From: Planctomycetota bacterium
Lineage (GTDB): Bacteria > Planctomycetota > Planctomycetia > Pirellulales > Lacipirellulaceae
Reading direction: 5' to 3'
Length of the DNA: 13,054 nt
Assembly (NCBI GenBank): GCA_022614705.1
Contig: JAKEIB010000220.1
Coordinates: forward strand, 1 to 13,054
Shown: one piece after another, positions 5,941 through 13,054 of the stretch
Layout of the letters: every line of letters begins with the position of its first letter
Numbering within the stretch: position 1 is the first letter of the stretch
The notes under the pieces: model-generated
What the model was told of the DNA's origin: nothing
The model's database searches: none
Seen by the model: only the letters and a program-made list of their open reading frames with translations
Translations under genes and position numbers: made by a program

Positions 5941-7626
5941 TCATCGGTCCACGTTGAGCCCAACGGACTCTGCCTCACTCAGCAGGATCTTCTGGTCGGC
6001 GGCCACGTCGGCAACCGATGTCACCGATCCGCTTGGCCAACGGACCTCGACTTTTGTGGCGCGCGCAGCGCTCCCCAGTCCAAAGTGCAGCCACTGGCCG
6101 AAGTCGCTCTGGTAGCCGCGGCCGCTGCGGACCTCATCCGTGAAGACGGCGCCATCCGTGTGAACCGTCACGCGGGCGCCAATGCCAGGGCGGTTGCTGG
6201 CGCGGCCGACCAGCCGCACGCTGAGCCAGTGGTTTGCCGACGAGGTGTCGTTACGAATGATCGTTGGCCGGTCGCGCGAATTGAGCACGACAATGTCCGC
6301 CTTGCCATTCCCGTCCAGATCGCCCACCGCCGCGCCCCGGCTCGAATGAACCGGCGCTAGTCCGTCGCCGCAGGTTGCTGTGACGTTGCGAAAGCGCGCA
6401 TGGCCCAAGTTTTGCAGCACCATGTTGGCGACGGCAAAGGCCGTCGAACCGGCGCCGCCGCGAAGATGAATGTTGTCATCCAGATGCCCGCAGGCCACGA
6501 ACAGATCGCGGCGCCCGTCGTTGTCGAAATCGGCAAAGCCGTTGCCCCATTTGACGTGAGGCAATGTGCCCTCGCCGGCCCCTGTCACGCGGGTGGCGTC
6601 TTCAAACAGGCCTCCCCCGAGGTTCCGATAGAGCGTGGCGAACTCCCCCGCGAACGTCGTGACATGAAAGTCCACACGGCCGTCGTTATTGAAATCGGCC
6701 GCGTCCACTCCCATGTTGGAGAGCGGCTTGCCTGTCAGGTCAACCGCCGTTCCCGCCAGCAGGCCCACCTCGGTGAATTTGCCCGTGCCGTCGTTTTGCC
6801 AGAGAAAGTTCGCTTGCTGGTCGTTGGCGACGAACACATCCTGATCGCCGTCGTCGTCGTAATCAGCGGCCACCACGCCCATCCCGTAACCCTTCCGCTG
6901 GGCAACGCCGGATTCCCGGCTGACGTCGGAGAAGCTGCCGTCGGCGTTGTTCCGAAACAAGACGGAGCTGGCAGGCTCGTAACGGAGCGGGCTCGGATAT
7001 GACGGGACCCCCTTATGGATGTGCACCCGATGCTCGTCGAGCAAGTCGTCGATGTAATTGGCGGCAAATAAATCGAGATCGCCGTCGGCATCGACGTCCA
7101 AAAACGAGGCGCCCGCCCCGACGTGCTTGCCGATCGCGACCCCGGCCAAGGGGGTCGCATTGCTGAACGTGCCATCACCGTTATTGTGGTAGAGCACATT
7201 CGGCCCGAAGTTGCTCACGTAGAGATCGACGAAACCATCGTTATCGTAGTCCGCCGCGCAAACGCCCAGCCCAAAGCCGGGGTCCCCCACATCCGCCTGC
7301 TGAGTAACGTCGGTGAACCGCCAGTTGCCGTCGTTGCGGTACAGCGCATTGCGGGGCGACTCGGTGATTTTTGTGCCGGGCAGCGGCGAGCCATTCAGAA
7401 AGTAAATGTCCAAGTCGCCGTCCAGATCGCAATCCAGCAGCGCCAGGCCAGCGGTCATGCTTTCCACAATATAGTGCCTCCCCGAACTGCCGTCGGTGTG
7501 ACGGAATTCGATTCCCGACTCGCCGGTCACGTCTTTAAAAGCCAGCGGACGTTGAGCCAGGGCGTGCGTACAGGCCAGCCACAGGCCCCACGCCAGACAT
7601 AAGCGACATGCAGCAAGTCGTAACAT
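5941..7626 (-). CDS. CRTAC1-like exported protein with FG-GAP/VCBS repeats and C-terminal ASPIC/UnbV domain (copy 1), 561 aa
   Basis: Predicted secreted beta-propeller. An N-terminal signal peptide (MLRLAACRLCLAWGLWLACT..., cleavage near ALA-QRP, residues 22-25) precedes seven acidic calcium-loop-like motifs of the DxDxDGxxD kind, starting near Asp65, 127, 177, 255, 311, 367 and 436 (for example DCDLDGDLD, DYDNDGFVD, DFNNDGRVD). The last ~95 residues (from about 466) carry the ASPIC/UnbV signature: GIGARVTV, SGRGYQSDFG, LHFGLG and VEVRWPSG. I start at ATG 7626, with GGTGG five bases upstream and an immediate signal peptide; an in-frame GTG at 7641 would add five residues. It is a paralogue of the gene at 9177-10889 and lies 25 bases after a TPR gene. 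The function in bacteria is unclear; the fold suggests calcium-stabilised surface or periplasmic binding. Confidence 0.93.
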   Translation of the reverse strand: MLRLAACRLCLAWGLWLACTHALAQRPLAFKDVTGESGIEFRHTDGSSGRHYIVESMTAGLALLDCDLDGDLDIYFLNGSPLPGTKITESPRNALYRNDGNWRFTDVTQQADVGDPGFGLGVCAADYDNDGFVDLYVSNFGPNVLYHNNGDGTFSNATPLAGVAIGKHVGAGASFLDVDADGDLDLFAANYIDDLLDEHRVHIHKGVPSYPSPLRYEPASSVLFRNNADGSFSDVSRESGVAQRKGYGMGVVAADYDDDGDQDVFVANDQQANFLWQNDGTGKFTEVGLLAGTAVDLTGKPLSNMGVDAADFNNDGRVDFHVTTFAGEFATLYRNLGGGLFEDATRVTGAGEGTLPHVKWGNGFADFDNDGRRDLFVACGHLDDNIHLRGGAGSTAFAVANMVLQNLGHARFRNVTATCGDGLAPVHSSRGAAVGDLDGNGKADIVVLNSRDRPTIIRNDTSSANHWLSVRLVGRASNRPGIGARVTVHTDGAVFTDEVRSGRGYQSDFGQWLHFGLGSAARATKVEVRWPSGSVTSVADVAADQKILLSEAESVGLNVDR

Positions 7627-7651
7627 GTTGCCACCGGTCACGGATTCAGCG

Positions 7652-9154
7652 TTACTGCGGAGCCTTGCCGACCTCCGCAGGTTGCTGCCTGGCTGCTTGA
7701 CTGGCCCGCTCCCTCAGCAATGCCAGCAGCTGCCGATACTGGAGATTGTCAGGCGATATGACCGCTGCGCGCTCCAGCGCCGCAATGGCGGCAGAATAGT
7801 CACCCATTCGCTCCTGGGCCTCACTTAAGAGCGCCCAATCGGGCGCCGCCCCGGAAAGCTCAGCGGCTTTCTGGGCGTGCTTGACGGCGTGTTCGGGCTC
7901 GTTTTTCACGCGCAGATAGAACTCGGCCAGGGCCGTTTGTCCAGCCGCGCTTTCAGGAGCGGCATCGCAGAAATCTTGCAGGACGCGCAAGGCGTCATCG
8001 AGACGGCCCATTTGAGCATAGAGGCGCGCCATCTCGACTGGATATGCTACGCTTTCCGGCTCCAAGCGAGCGAGTTCGCGGAGCAAGAGAATCGACTCGA
8101 GCGGTTTGTTTTGCTGCACCATCAGCCAGGCCAGGGCTTGCCGGCACGGGAGGTTTCCGGCGTGCAAGCGGGCCGCTCGCCGCCACAATTGCTCCGCCGG
8201 ACCGGCACGACCCGCAGCGAGATAGACGCTCGCCATTTCTGAGTACAGGCGGGCGATGTCCTCGCCCAATGCCCGGTCGTCGTCGTAAGCTCGCCGCGCG
8301 CCGCGCGCCGCACGCTGGCGGTCCGCGCGGAACTCGGTGTACTTCGCTTCGTGCTCTTTGGCCTGCTGCACCTGGCCCAGGCGCACGCATGCAGTGGCTA
8401 ATCCGAAGTGGGCCGGCGCATGGCGGGGGTCAAGCTCAAGAGCCCTCTCAAACGCCACCTTGGCCCCTGCATCGTCGCGCTTTTGCAAACGGGCCGAGCC
8501 TAACTCGGCGTATGCAACCGGGTAGGCCGGCGACGCTTGAGCGGCCCCCTCGAGCACCCCGATTGCTTCATCCACTTCTCCGGACGCCAGAAGCGCCTTT
8601 CCCAGCTCGACCTGATGCGCTGCGGTCGCCGGATCGGCCAGAACGGCGCGACGCCAGTGTGCCACTGCCTCGGCGAGCTGGCCGCGCTCGGTGGCGATTT
8701 TCGCCAGTCCCGCATGCGCATACGCGTAGTTCTCATTCAGCTCCAGACAGCGCTGCCAGGCTTTCGCCGCTGCGTCAAGATCGGCGAATTCCACGTGAAA
8801 GCGGGCCAGCATCTCGTGGGCATCGGCATTCTGCGGGAACCGCTCTGCCAGATCGCTGGCCACTCGCCCGGCTTCGGCGATCAAGTCGGCGCCGGACGAG
8901 GGCACAAGCGGTTCGAGCGGCAGCCGTTCTGGACGGCCGGCATCGGGCGCCGGCTCGCCTTTCGACTTGTCAACGGGCTCGGGGGGCAACCCGGGCGCTG
9001 CAATCGTCGTTTCAGGTGCACGAAGGAAGGTCTGGTAACCGAGGTACAGGCCCAGCCCGACCACCGCGGCCGCCATCAACCAGTACAAGCCCCGGCACGC
9101 GCGAGCCGACCTGTCCTTCAGGTCGGTGGCTCGCGGTCCCTGTTCCGAAGACAT
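7652..9154 (-). CDS. membrane-anchored tetratricopeptide-repeat protein (copy 1), 500 aa
   Basis: Likely a protein-protein interaction scaffold fixed to the cytoplasmic membrane and facing the periplasm. A cytoplasmic, charged N-terminus (1-22) is followed by one hydrophobic segment (about 23-44, LYWLMAAAVVGLGLYLGYQT). A Pro-rich linker (50-85) leads to TPR units over about residues 90-490, for example AYAHAGLAKIATERGQLAEA with WRRAVLADP, and YAELGSARLQKRDDAGAKVA with FERALELDP. I see roughly ten repeats in two blocks, separated by a charged ARGARRAYDDDRALGEDIARL stretch. The start is ATG 9154, 22 bases after the upstream CRTAC1-like stop; no strong ribosome-binding site is visible. It is a longer paralogue of the TPR gene at 10903-12057 and is followed at once by a CRTAC1-like gene, as in that other pair. 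Confidence 0.93.
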   Translation of the reverse strand: MSSEQGPRATDLKDRSARACRGLYWLMAAAVVGLGLYLGYQTFLRAPETTIAAPGLPPEPVDKSKGEPAPDAGRPERLPLEPLVPSSGADLIAEAGRVASDLAERFPQNADAHEMLARFHVEFADLDAAAKAWQRCLELNENYAYAHAGLAKIATERGQLAEAVAHWRRAVLADPATAAHQVELGKALLASGEVDEAIGVLEGAAQASPAYPVAYAELGSARLQKRDDAGAKVAFERALELDPRHAPAHFGLATACVRLGQVQQAKEHEAKYTEFRADRQRAARGARRAYDDDRALGEDIARLYSEMASVYLAAGRAGPAEQLWRRAARLHAGNLPCRQALAWLMVQQNKPLESILLLRELARLEPESVAYPVEMARLYAQMGRLDDALRVLQDFCDAAPESAAGQTALAEFYLRVKNEPEHAVKHAQKAAELSGAAPDWALLSEAQERMGDYSAAIAALERAAVISPDNLQYRQLLALLRERASQAARQQPAEVGKAPQ

Positions 9155-9176
9155 ATTATCGCCCGCGTCGAATGCG

Positions 9177-10889
9177 TCAGTTTTCTCTCAGGTAATAACG
9201 GCCGCCTTCATGGATTTGAATGAGCCGGCCGGCCGGTACATCGCGGATCACATCGCGAGCACCACCACTCCAACGAATCTCGATTTGATCGACGCGGCGG
9301 TGCTCGGCCAGGCCAAAGTGCAGACGCGAGCCAAAATGGCTTTGATAGCCGCGGCCGCTGTGGACCTCGCCCGCCTGAGTCAAGTTTCCCGACTTGACCC
9401 GCACGCGGGCCCCCACGCCATCGCGATTCGTGTTCCTGCCGACGACTTCGACTTCGATCCAACCGTGCGCGCTGGTGCGGCGGTTGTCAAGTAGCGTGGG
9501 ACTGGCCCTCGAATTGAGCACCACGGCGTCCACGTCGCCGTCGTTGTCAAAATCCTCGAAGCAGGCGCCCCGGCCGCTGTACTGGGCACGCACCCTGATA
9601 CCGCTTGCCCTGGAAACGTCGACGAACCTCCGGCCATCTTGATTCTCGAGCACCTGATTCGGCTGGAGATAAGTCGAATTGTCGTCGAAGTCGTCAAGAT
9701 TGTCGTGGATATGGCCGTTGACGATGAACAGGTCACGGTCGGCGTCGTTATCGAAATCGACCAGCCCGGCGCCCCAATTCACGCGCTGATATGTACCCAT
9801 GCCGGCGCCGGTGCGCGGCGTCACGTCCTGAAAGAAGCCGCCGCCCAGGTTCTGGTACAGGACCGTGAGCTGCTTTTGATAGGATGTGTGAAAAATGTCC
9901 AGCCGCCCATCGTTATTGAAATCGCCCACGTCGACCCCCATGCTCCCCAGCGAGTGACCTTGGTAGTCGTAAGCGACGCCGACCTGGGCCCCTACGTCTC
10001 GAAACGATGCCCCGCCTTCATTCTGGAAGAGGAAGTTCCGGTCAGAATCGTTGGCCACGAAGATATCCGGATCGCCGTCGTCGTCGAAATCCGCGGCAAT
10101 TGTCCCCATTCCCCACGAAGCCCTGGCCGCGATTCCTGCCGTTTGGCTGATGTCGGCAAAGGTCCCGTCGCCGCTGTTGCGGAACAGTTGGTGCTTCTCG
10201 GGAGCAAACTTAAGCGGCCCGGGATAGACTTTCCGCCCGCGAAACAGCGTCGGCGTGTAGTCGGCGTACGAAAACTTGATGTAGTTGGCCACGTACAGGT
10301 CCAGATCACCGTCCCCCTCGATGTCCAAAAACGAGGCGCCGGCGCCCACCCGGCTGCCGTCGCTTAGCCCGGACTCGGTTGTCGTTTCGGTAAAGGTGCC
10401 GTCGCCGTTGTTTCGGTATAGTGCCTTCGGGCCGAAATTGGTGATAAACACGTCCGGATAGCCGTCTTCGTTGTAGTCGGCGATCGCCACGCCCAGTCCA
10501 AAACCCGGGTCCCCCAAACCGCTCTGCTCGGTGACGTCAGTGAATCGCCAGCCGCCATCATTGCGGTACAGGGCGTCTCGCGGCGGGTCCTTTTCGTCGG
10601 ACTCCTTTTCGGTGGGCCCGCGCAAGGGCGCGCCATTCAGAAAATAGATGTCCAGGTCGCCGTCGCGATCGTAGTCGAAGGTGGCCAGCCCTGACGCCAT
10701 CGCCTCCATCAGGTAGTGCTCGCCCGAGCTGCCGTCAGTATGCCGGAAGTGAATGCCGCTGGTCTGCGAAACATCGTGGAGTCGGATCGACGTTGGCTGG
10801 TCGGCGATCACTTGGGCCGCCATGGCCAGTGCCGCCACCAGGCTCCACGCACATCGCCGCATCACGCACGACGTTTGCCGCTCCGACAT
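9177..10889 (-). CDS. CRTAC1-like exported protein with FG-GAP/VCBS repeats and C-terminal ASPIC/UnbV domain (copy 2), 570 aa
   Basis: Predicted secreted beta-propeller of the same build as the gene at 5941-7626. The signal peptide spans about residues 10-29 (MRRCAWSLVAALAMAAQVIA-DQ). Acidic loops start near Asp72, 138, 189, 267, 323, 378 and 446 (DYDRDGDLD, DYNEDGYPD, DFDDDGDPD and others); the sixth has Ala for the conserved Gly (DFDNDADRD). The UnbV region is from about 476 (GVGARVRV, SGRGYQSHFG, LHFGLA, IEIRWSGG). Both copies share HTDGSSGxHY near the N-terminus and GDPGFGLGV further on. I chose ATG 10889, 13 bases after the TPR stop. ATG 10862 would start right at the signal peptide, and a longer frame from 10928 would overlap the upstream gene; none has a good ribosome-binding site. 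Confidence 0.92.
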   Translation of the reverse strand: MSERQTSCVMRRCAWSLVAALAMAAQVIADQPTSIRLHDVSQTSGIHFRHTDGSSGEHYLMEAMASGLATFDYDRDGDLDIYFLNGAPLRGPTEKESDEKDPPRDALYRNDGGWRFTDVTEQSGLGDPGFGLGVAIADYNEDGYPDVFITNFGPKALYRNNGDGTFTETTTESGLSDGSRVGAGASFLDIEGDGDLDLYVANYIKFSYADYTPTLFRGRKVYPGPLKFAPEKHQLFRNSGDGTFADISQTAGIAARASWGMGTIAADFDDDGDPDIFVANDSDRNFLFQNEGGASFRDVGAQVGVAYDYQGHSLGSMGVDVGDFNNDGRLDIFHTSYQKQLTVLYQNLGGGFFQDVTPRTGAGMGTYQRVNWGAGLVDFDNDADRDLFIVNGHIHDNLDDFDDNSTYLQPNQVLENQDGRRFVDVSRASGIRVRAQYSGRGACFEDFDNDGDVDAVVLNSRASPTLLDNRRTSAHGWIEVEVVGRNTNRDGVGARVRVKSGNLTQAGEVHSGRGYQSHFGSRLHFGLAEHRRVDQIEIRWSGGARDVIRDVPAGRLIQIHEGGRYYLREN

Positions 10890-10902
10890 GCGCCGCAGGG
10901 GA

Positions 10903-12057
10903 TTACTGGAATCGCTGAATGATTTCATGGGCCTGGCGACATCGCGGATCGTCGGGATTCAGCTCGATCGCCTTTTTACATGCCGCGATCGCCTGGTTCG
11001 GCTGCTGCAGTTTTGAATAGAGCCAACCGAGATTCAACCACTGTTCGAGCTGCTGGGGCGCGATCTGCACGATCCGCTCGCCCACTTCCGCGGCTTCCGC
11101 ATCCGCGCCGCGCTCCTGCAGGCTCCGCTGAAGTTGCTCGAGGTGCGACGTGCTGGCCGGCTGCAACAACACTGCGCGCAACAGATGGTCCTCGGCCCGC
11201 CGCGCGTCGCCGTGCGCAGTCCGAACTCGGGCGGCGTCGGCATACGTTTGAGCCGCCACGCGCCAGGCGAATCGCGGATCTCCCGCTTGGGCATCTTCGT
11301 TGTTTTTGGTACGCCTCGCGTCGTCCAGCTTGCGAAACTTCTCGGCATAGAACTCGGCCTTTTGCGTGTCCCCCAGGCCCGCATGCGACCGCGCCAGGCC
11401 GTACAACGCGTCCCTTAGCGTGGGCAGGGATTCGACCGCCACCTCGAAACACTGCGCCGCGCGATCGAACTGTTGCGCTTGCAAATGGGCCTGGCCCAAC
11501 ATCTCCCAGGCCTCCACGGAGGTGCGCTGGGTCGTGACATGCTGCTCGAGGATCAGAACCGCATCCTCCGCCCGGCCGGCGAGCAGCAGGTTCTTTGCCA
11601 AAAGCACGGGAACGCGGGGGTCGTCGCCGTCCAATCGGGCCACGTCTTGATAGCGCTCGATCGCTTCCTCGTACTCGCCGCGGTCGGTCGCCACCAAGCC
11701 CAGCCCGAAAAATGCGTCGGGATAATCGGGATCCAGATCCAAGCACTCGCGCCACAAGCGGACCGCCGCGTCGGTCTCAATCAGCAAGTAGTGACGGCGG
11801 GCCTGGACGTTGAGAGCTTGAGCATCGCCCGGGTAGTCCGTGACGAGTTCGGCGGCGGTGCGCTGGGCCAGCGCCAGAAGCTGCTCCTGCGAGGCGCTGG
11901 GCTGAAATTCCGGCTCATCGATCGACGTCTGGAGCAATCCAGGCCGCAGCGCGCCGGCAACCTGGTTCGACCGGCGAAGGTAGAATGCCGTCGCGACAGC
12001 GGCCCCCAGCAGGGCCACCAGGACCCAGAATCGAGCGCGAGGCAATTTCGTGATCAC
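10903..12057 (-). CDS. membrane-anchored tetratricopeptide-repeat protein (copy 2), 384 aa
   Basis: Likely a periplasm-facing scaffold. The N-terminus MITKLPRARF is followed by a single hydrophobic segment (about 11-27, WVLVALLGAAVATAFYL), then a linker and TPR units from about residue 60 to 380. Clear examples are AFFGLGLVATDRGEYEEAIE with YQDVARLD, AWEMLGQAHLQAQQFDRAAQ, and the last unit WLNLGWLYSKLQQPNQAIAA with CKKAIELNPDDP. The start is a GTG at 12057, 11 bases after the lipoprotein stop (12069); no ATG lies before the membrane segment. The ribosome-binding site is weak, so translation may depend on the upstream gene. It is shorter than its paralogue at 7652-9154, but shares the anchor-linker-repeat design and the position just upstream of a CRTAC1-like gene. 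Confidence 0.92.
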   Translation of the reverse strand: MITKLPRARFWVLVALLGAAVATAFYLRRSNQVAGALRPGLLQTSIDEPEFQPSASQEQLLALAQRTAAELVTDYPGDAQALNVQARRHYLLIETDAAVRLWRECLDLDPDYPDAFFGLGLVATDRGEYEEAIERYQDVARLDGDDPRVPVLLAKNLLLAGRAEDAVLILEQHVTTQRTSVEAWEMLGQAHLQAQQFDRAAQCFEVAVESLPTLRDALYGLARSHAGLGDTQKAEFYAEKFRKLDDARRTKNNEDAQAGDPRFAWRVAAQTYADAARVRTAHGDARRAEDHLLRAVLLQPASTSHLEQLQRSLQERGADAEAAEVGERIVQIAPQQLEQWLNLGWLYSKLQQPNQAIAACKKAIELNPDDPRCRQAHEIIQRFQ

Positions 12058-12068
12058 CTGAGCCGCGA

Positions 12069-12587
12069 CTACTTGTCGGTGACTTCAAAATCGAATTTGT
12101 TGTCGCCCCCGGACTTGACCTCTGCCGTAAACCCGGAGGTCTGCGGATTGGCGAATTTCGCTGCGATCTCGTTTCGGGTGTCGACCGGGGCAAGCTTCTC
12201 GGGAGTAAGGACATTCTGTCCTTGGGCTTCCATGGCCTTGTAAATCGCGTCGACATCCGCTGGCGTCGCCTCGGTGCCGCCTGTTACGCTGGGCGGCGCC
12301 GCGCCAGCAAACTTGGTGACGGTCACCTGGTACGATCCCGGAAGCGCTCCATCGCCATTGATGAACGTGGTCAGCTTATATTCGCCGGAGGCATCCGTCG
12401 TTCCCGACGCAGCTTTTCCGGCCGCCGATGTGGACCTAAATGCGACAAGCGCTCCAGAAACCGGCTGTCCTCCCTTGGTGACTTTCCCGCTGACTCCAAC
12501 CGTGCCGGATGAACCCGACGTGCAACCCAGTAGCAGGCCGGCGAGGCACAACCACAATCCACACCAAACCCGGAAGGACTTGTTCAT
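12069..12587 (-). CDS. lipoprotein with carboxypeptidase-regulatory-like domain, 172 aa
   Basis: A small envelope lipoprotein. The N-terminus MNKSFRVWCGLWLCLAGLLL ends in a lipobox, LLG-Cys22, for lipidation by Lgt and cleavage by signal peptidase II. Residues about 28-95 form an Ig-like carboxypeptidase-regulatory fold: VSGKVTKGGQPVSGALVAFR, then GTTDASGEYKLTTF and LPGSYQVTVTKF. The C-terminal part (about 115-172) is specific and ends KFDFEVTDK. In planctomycetes such proteins very often sit beside DUF1559 genes; here the DUF1559 gene is four genes downstream. The start is ATG 12587 with GGGTGA upstream. This is the first gene after the strong promoter at 12656-12684, so it leads the operon. 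Confidence 0.93.
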   Translation of the reverse strand: MNKSFRVWCGLWLCLAGLLLGCTSGSSGTVGVSGKVTKGGQPVSGALVAFRSTSAAGKAASGTTDASGEYKLTTFINGDGALPGSYQVTVTKFAGAAPPSVTGGTEATPADVDAIYKAMEAQGQNVLTPEKLAPVDTRNEIAAKFANPQTSGFTAEVKSGGDNKFDFEVTDK

Positions 12588-12655
12588 AGATCACCCAAGC
12601 AAAGAACTCGACCGTAATCCAAGATCCCGGCGGGGAGGGGCAAGCCCTAATCCGC

Positions 12656-12684
12656 ATTATCGCGAGCTGCGATCGTGCTGTCAA
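12656..12684 (-). promoter_or_regulatory. textbook sigma70 promoter of the lipoprotein-TPR-CRTAC1 operon
   Basis: On the minus strand a perfect TTGACA -35 box (12684-12679) and GATAAT -10 box (12661-12656) are separated by exactly 17 bases. Transcription would begin near 12649, leaving a leader of about 60 nt before ATG 12587. This is the strongest promoter match I see in the window. Confidence 0.75.
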
Positions 12685-12728
12685 ACACCAGAACATCGCG
12701 CGGGTCTCGATGCCGGGCCGCGGAGCGG

Positions 12729-12734
12729 TACAAT
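12729..12734 (+). promoter_or_regulatory. candidate -10 box of the divergent membrane-protein gene
   Basis: TACAAT at 12729-12734 on + lies 23 bases before the ATG at 12758; no good -35 box is found 16-18 bases upstream. If used, the leader is only about 17 nt. Confidence 0.3.
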
Positions 12735-12757
12735 CGCTTTCATCACGGAGAAATCTG

Positions 12758-13054
12758 ATGAGCGAGTCGACCCCGATCGTAGATGCGCAGCCACCCAGGC
12801 CGACCTCCGCAGCAACGGACGCCCTTCACGGAACCAGCTTCCGCTGGGCGATCCCCATTTTGATGGTGCTGGGAGGACTGGCGGGCGCTGCCGGCTCGCA
12901 AGTGATTTTCCAGGTGCGTGAGCTGTTTCAAATCTCGCCGGAGCGCCTGGGAATGCCGCCGCGGCCGCCCCAGATCGAGCGCGAAATGCTGCTCTACGCC
13001 GTCGCCAACCATGCCCTTGGGTTCGGTGTTTTGGGCCTGTTGATTTGCGGCGGG
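12758..13054 (+). CDS. membrane protein of unknown function, N-terminal part (runs off the right edge)
   Basis: The ATG at 12758 is preceded by GGAG (12747-12750) at 7 bases spacing. The frame stays open for 99 codons to the window edge. Residues 1-28 are polar and Pro-rich, probably cytoplasmic. A first hydrophobic segment is at about 30-51 (WAIPILMVLGGLAGAAGSQV), then a loop with ISPERLGMPPRPPQIEREM, and a second hydrophobic segment from about 80 (YAVANHALGFGVLGLLICGG) to the edge. No family is recognised. The gene is divergent from the operon and shares a 170-base intergenic region with it; whether the two are co-regulated is unknown. Confidence 0.8.
   Translation, partial: MSESTPIVDAQPPRPTSAATDALHGTSFRWAIPILMVLGGLAGAAGSQVIFQVRELFQISPERLGMPPRPPQIEREMLLYAVANHALGFGVLGLLICGG

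Noticed and set aside
7627..7641. GTG start adding five residues to CRTAC1-like copy 1
   Set aside because: The ATG at 7626 has GGTGG at suitable spacing and begins directly with the signal peptide.
8044..9195. Plus-strand open frame of 383 codons
   Set aside because: Antisense shadow of the TPR gene in high-GC DNA; the composition is dominated by Arg, Pro and Ala without motifs.
5941..10889. Repeated GTCGTCGT/CGCCGTCGTTATC-like strings suggesting tandem repeats or CRISPR
   Set aside because: They are codons for the Asp/Gly-rich loops (DxDxDG) of the two CRTAC1-like proteins, irregularly spaced and not repeat-spacer units.

Overview
The window looks like a piece of a GC-rich planctomycete chromosome (Planctomycetota, possibly Pirellulales). 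The markers are family-level recognitions from sequence alone: a DUF1559 / H-X9-DG prepilin-like protein, a carboxypeptidase-regulatory-like lipoprotein, two exported CRTAC1-type FG-GAP/UnbV proteins, two membrane-anchored TPR proteins, and remnants of small families common in this phylum. No search was run.

Left third (1-3019, all on +): an accessory, probably mobile region. It holds the 3' end of an uncharacterised gene, then a compact set of small genes linked by start/stop overlaps, ending in a large serine recombinase (1023-2996). The recombinase stop codon lies inside a 42-base remnant matching the 3' half of a tRNA-Pro gene on the minus strand (2978-3019), which I read as an attachment-site trace.

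Middle (3020-4430): a decayed junction. It contains a perfect 22-bp palindrome (3158-3179). Directly beside it is a 133-bp MITE-like element (3188-3320) with 19-bp terminal inverted repeats and 8-bp flanking direct repeats. After that come a 3'-truncated small gene on minus, a short cysteine-containing ORF on minus, and a 5'-truncated SGNH/GDSL hydrolase on +.

Right two thirds (4432-12757, all on minus): read from right to left, a textbook sigma70-type promoter (12656-12684) precedes a lipoprotein gene, then a TPR protein, a CRTAC1-like protein, a second TPR protein and a second CRTAC1-like protein, with gaps of only 11-25 bases. This looks like one operon in which a TPR + CRTAC1 gene pair has been duplicated. 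A hairpin plus T-rich stretch follows, then a separate promoter and a long leader for the DUF1559 prepilin-like gene. All six products carry a signal peptide, lipobox, type IV prepilin leader or N-terminal membrane anchor, so the locus appears to be devoted to the cell envelope. It is the best candidate here for an undescribed system, but its function cannot be read from the sequence. A divergent gene for a membrane protein starts at 12758 and runs off the right edge.
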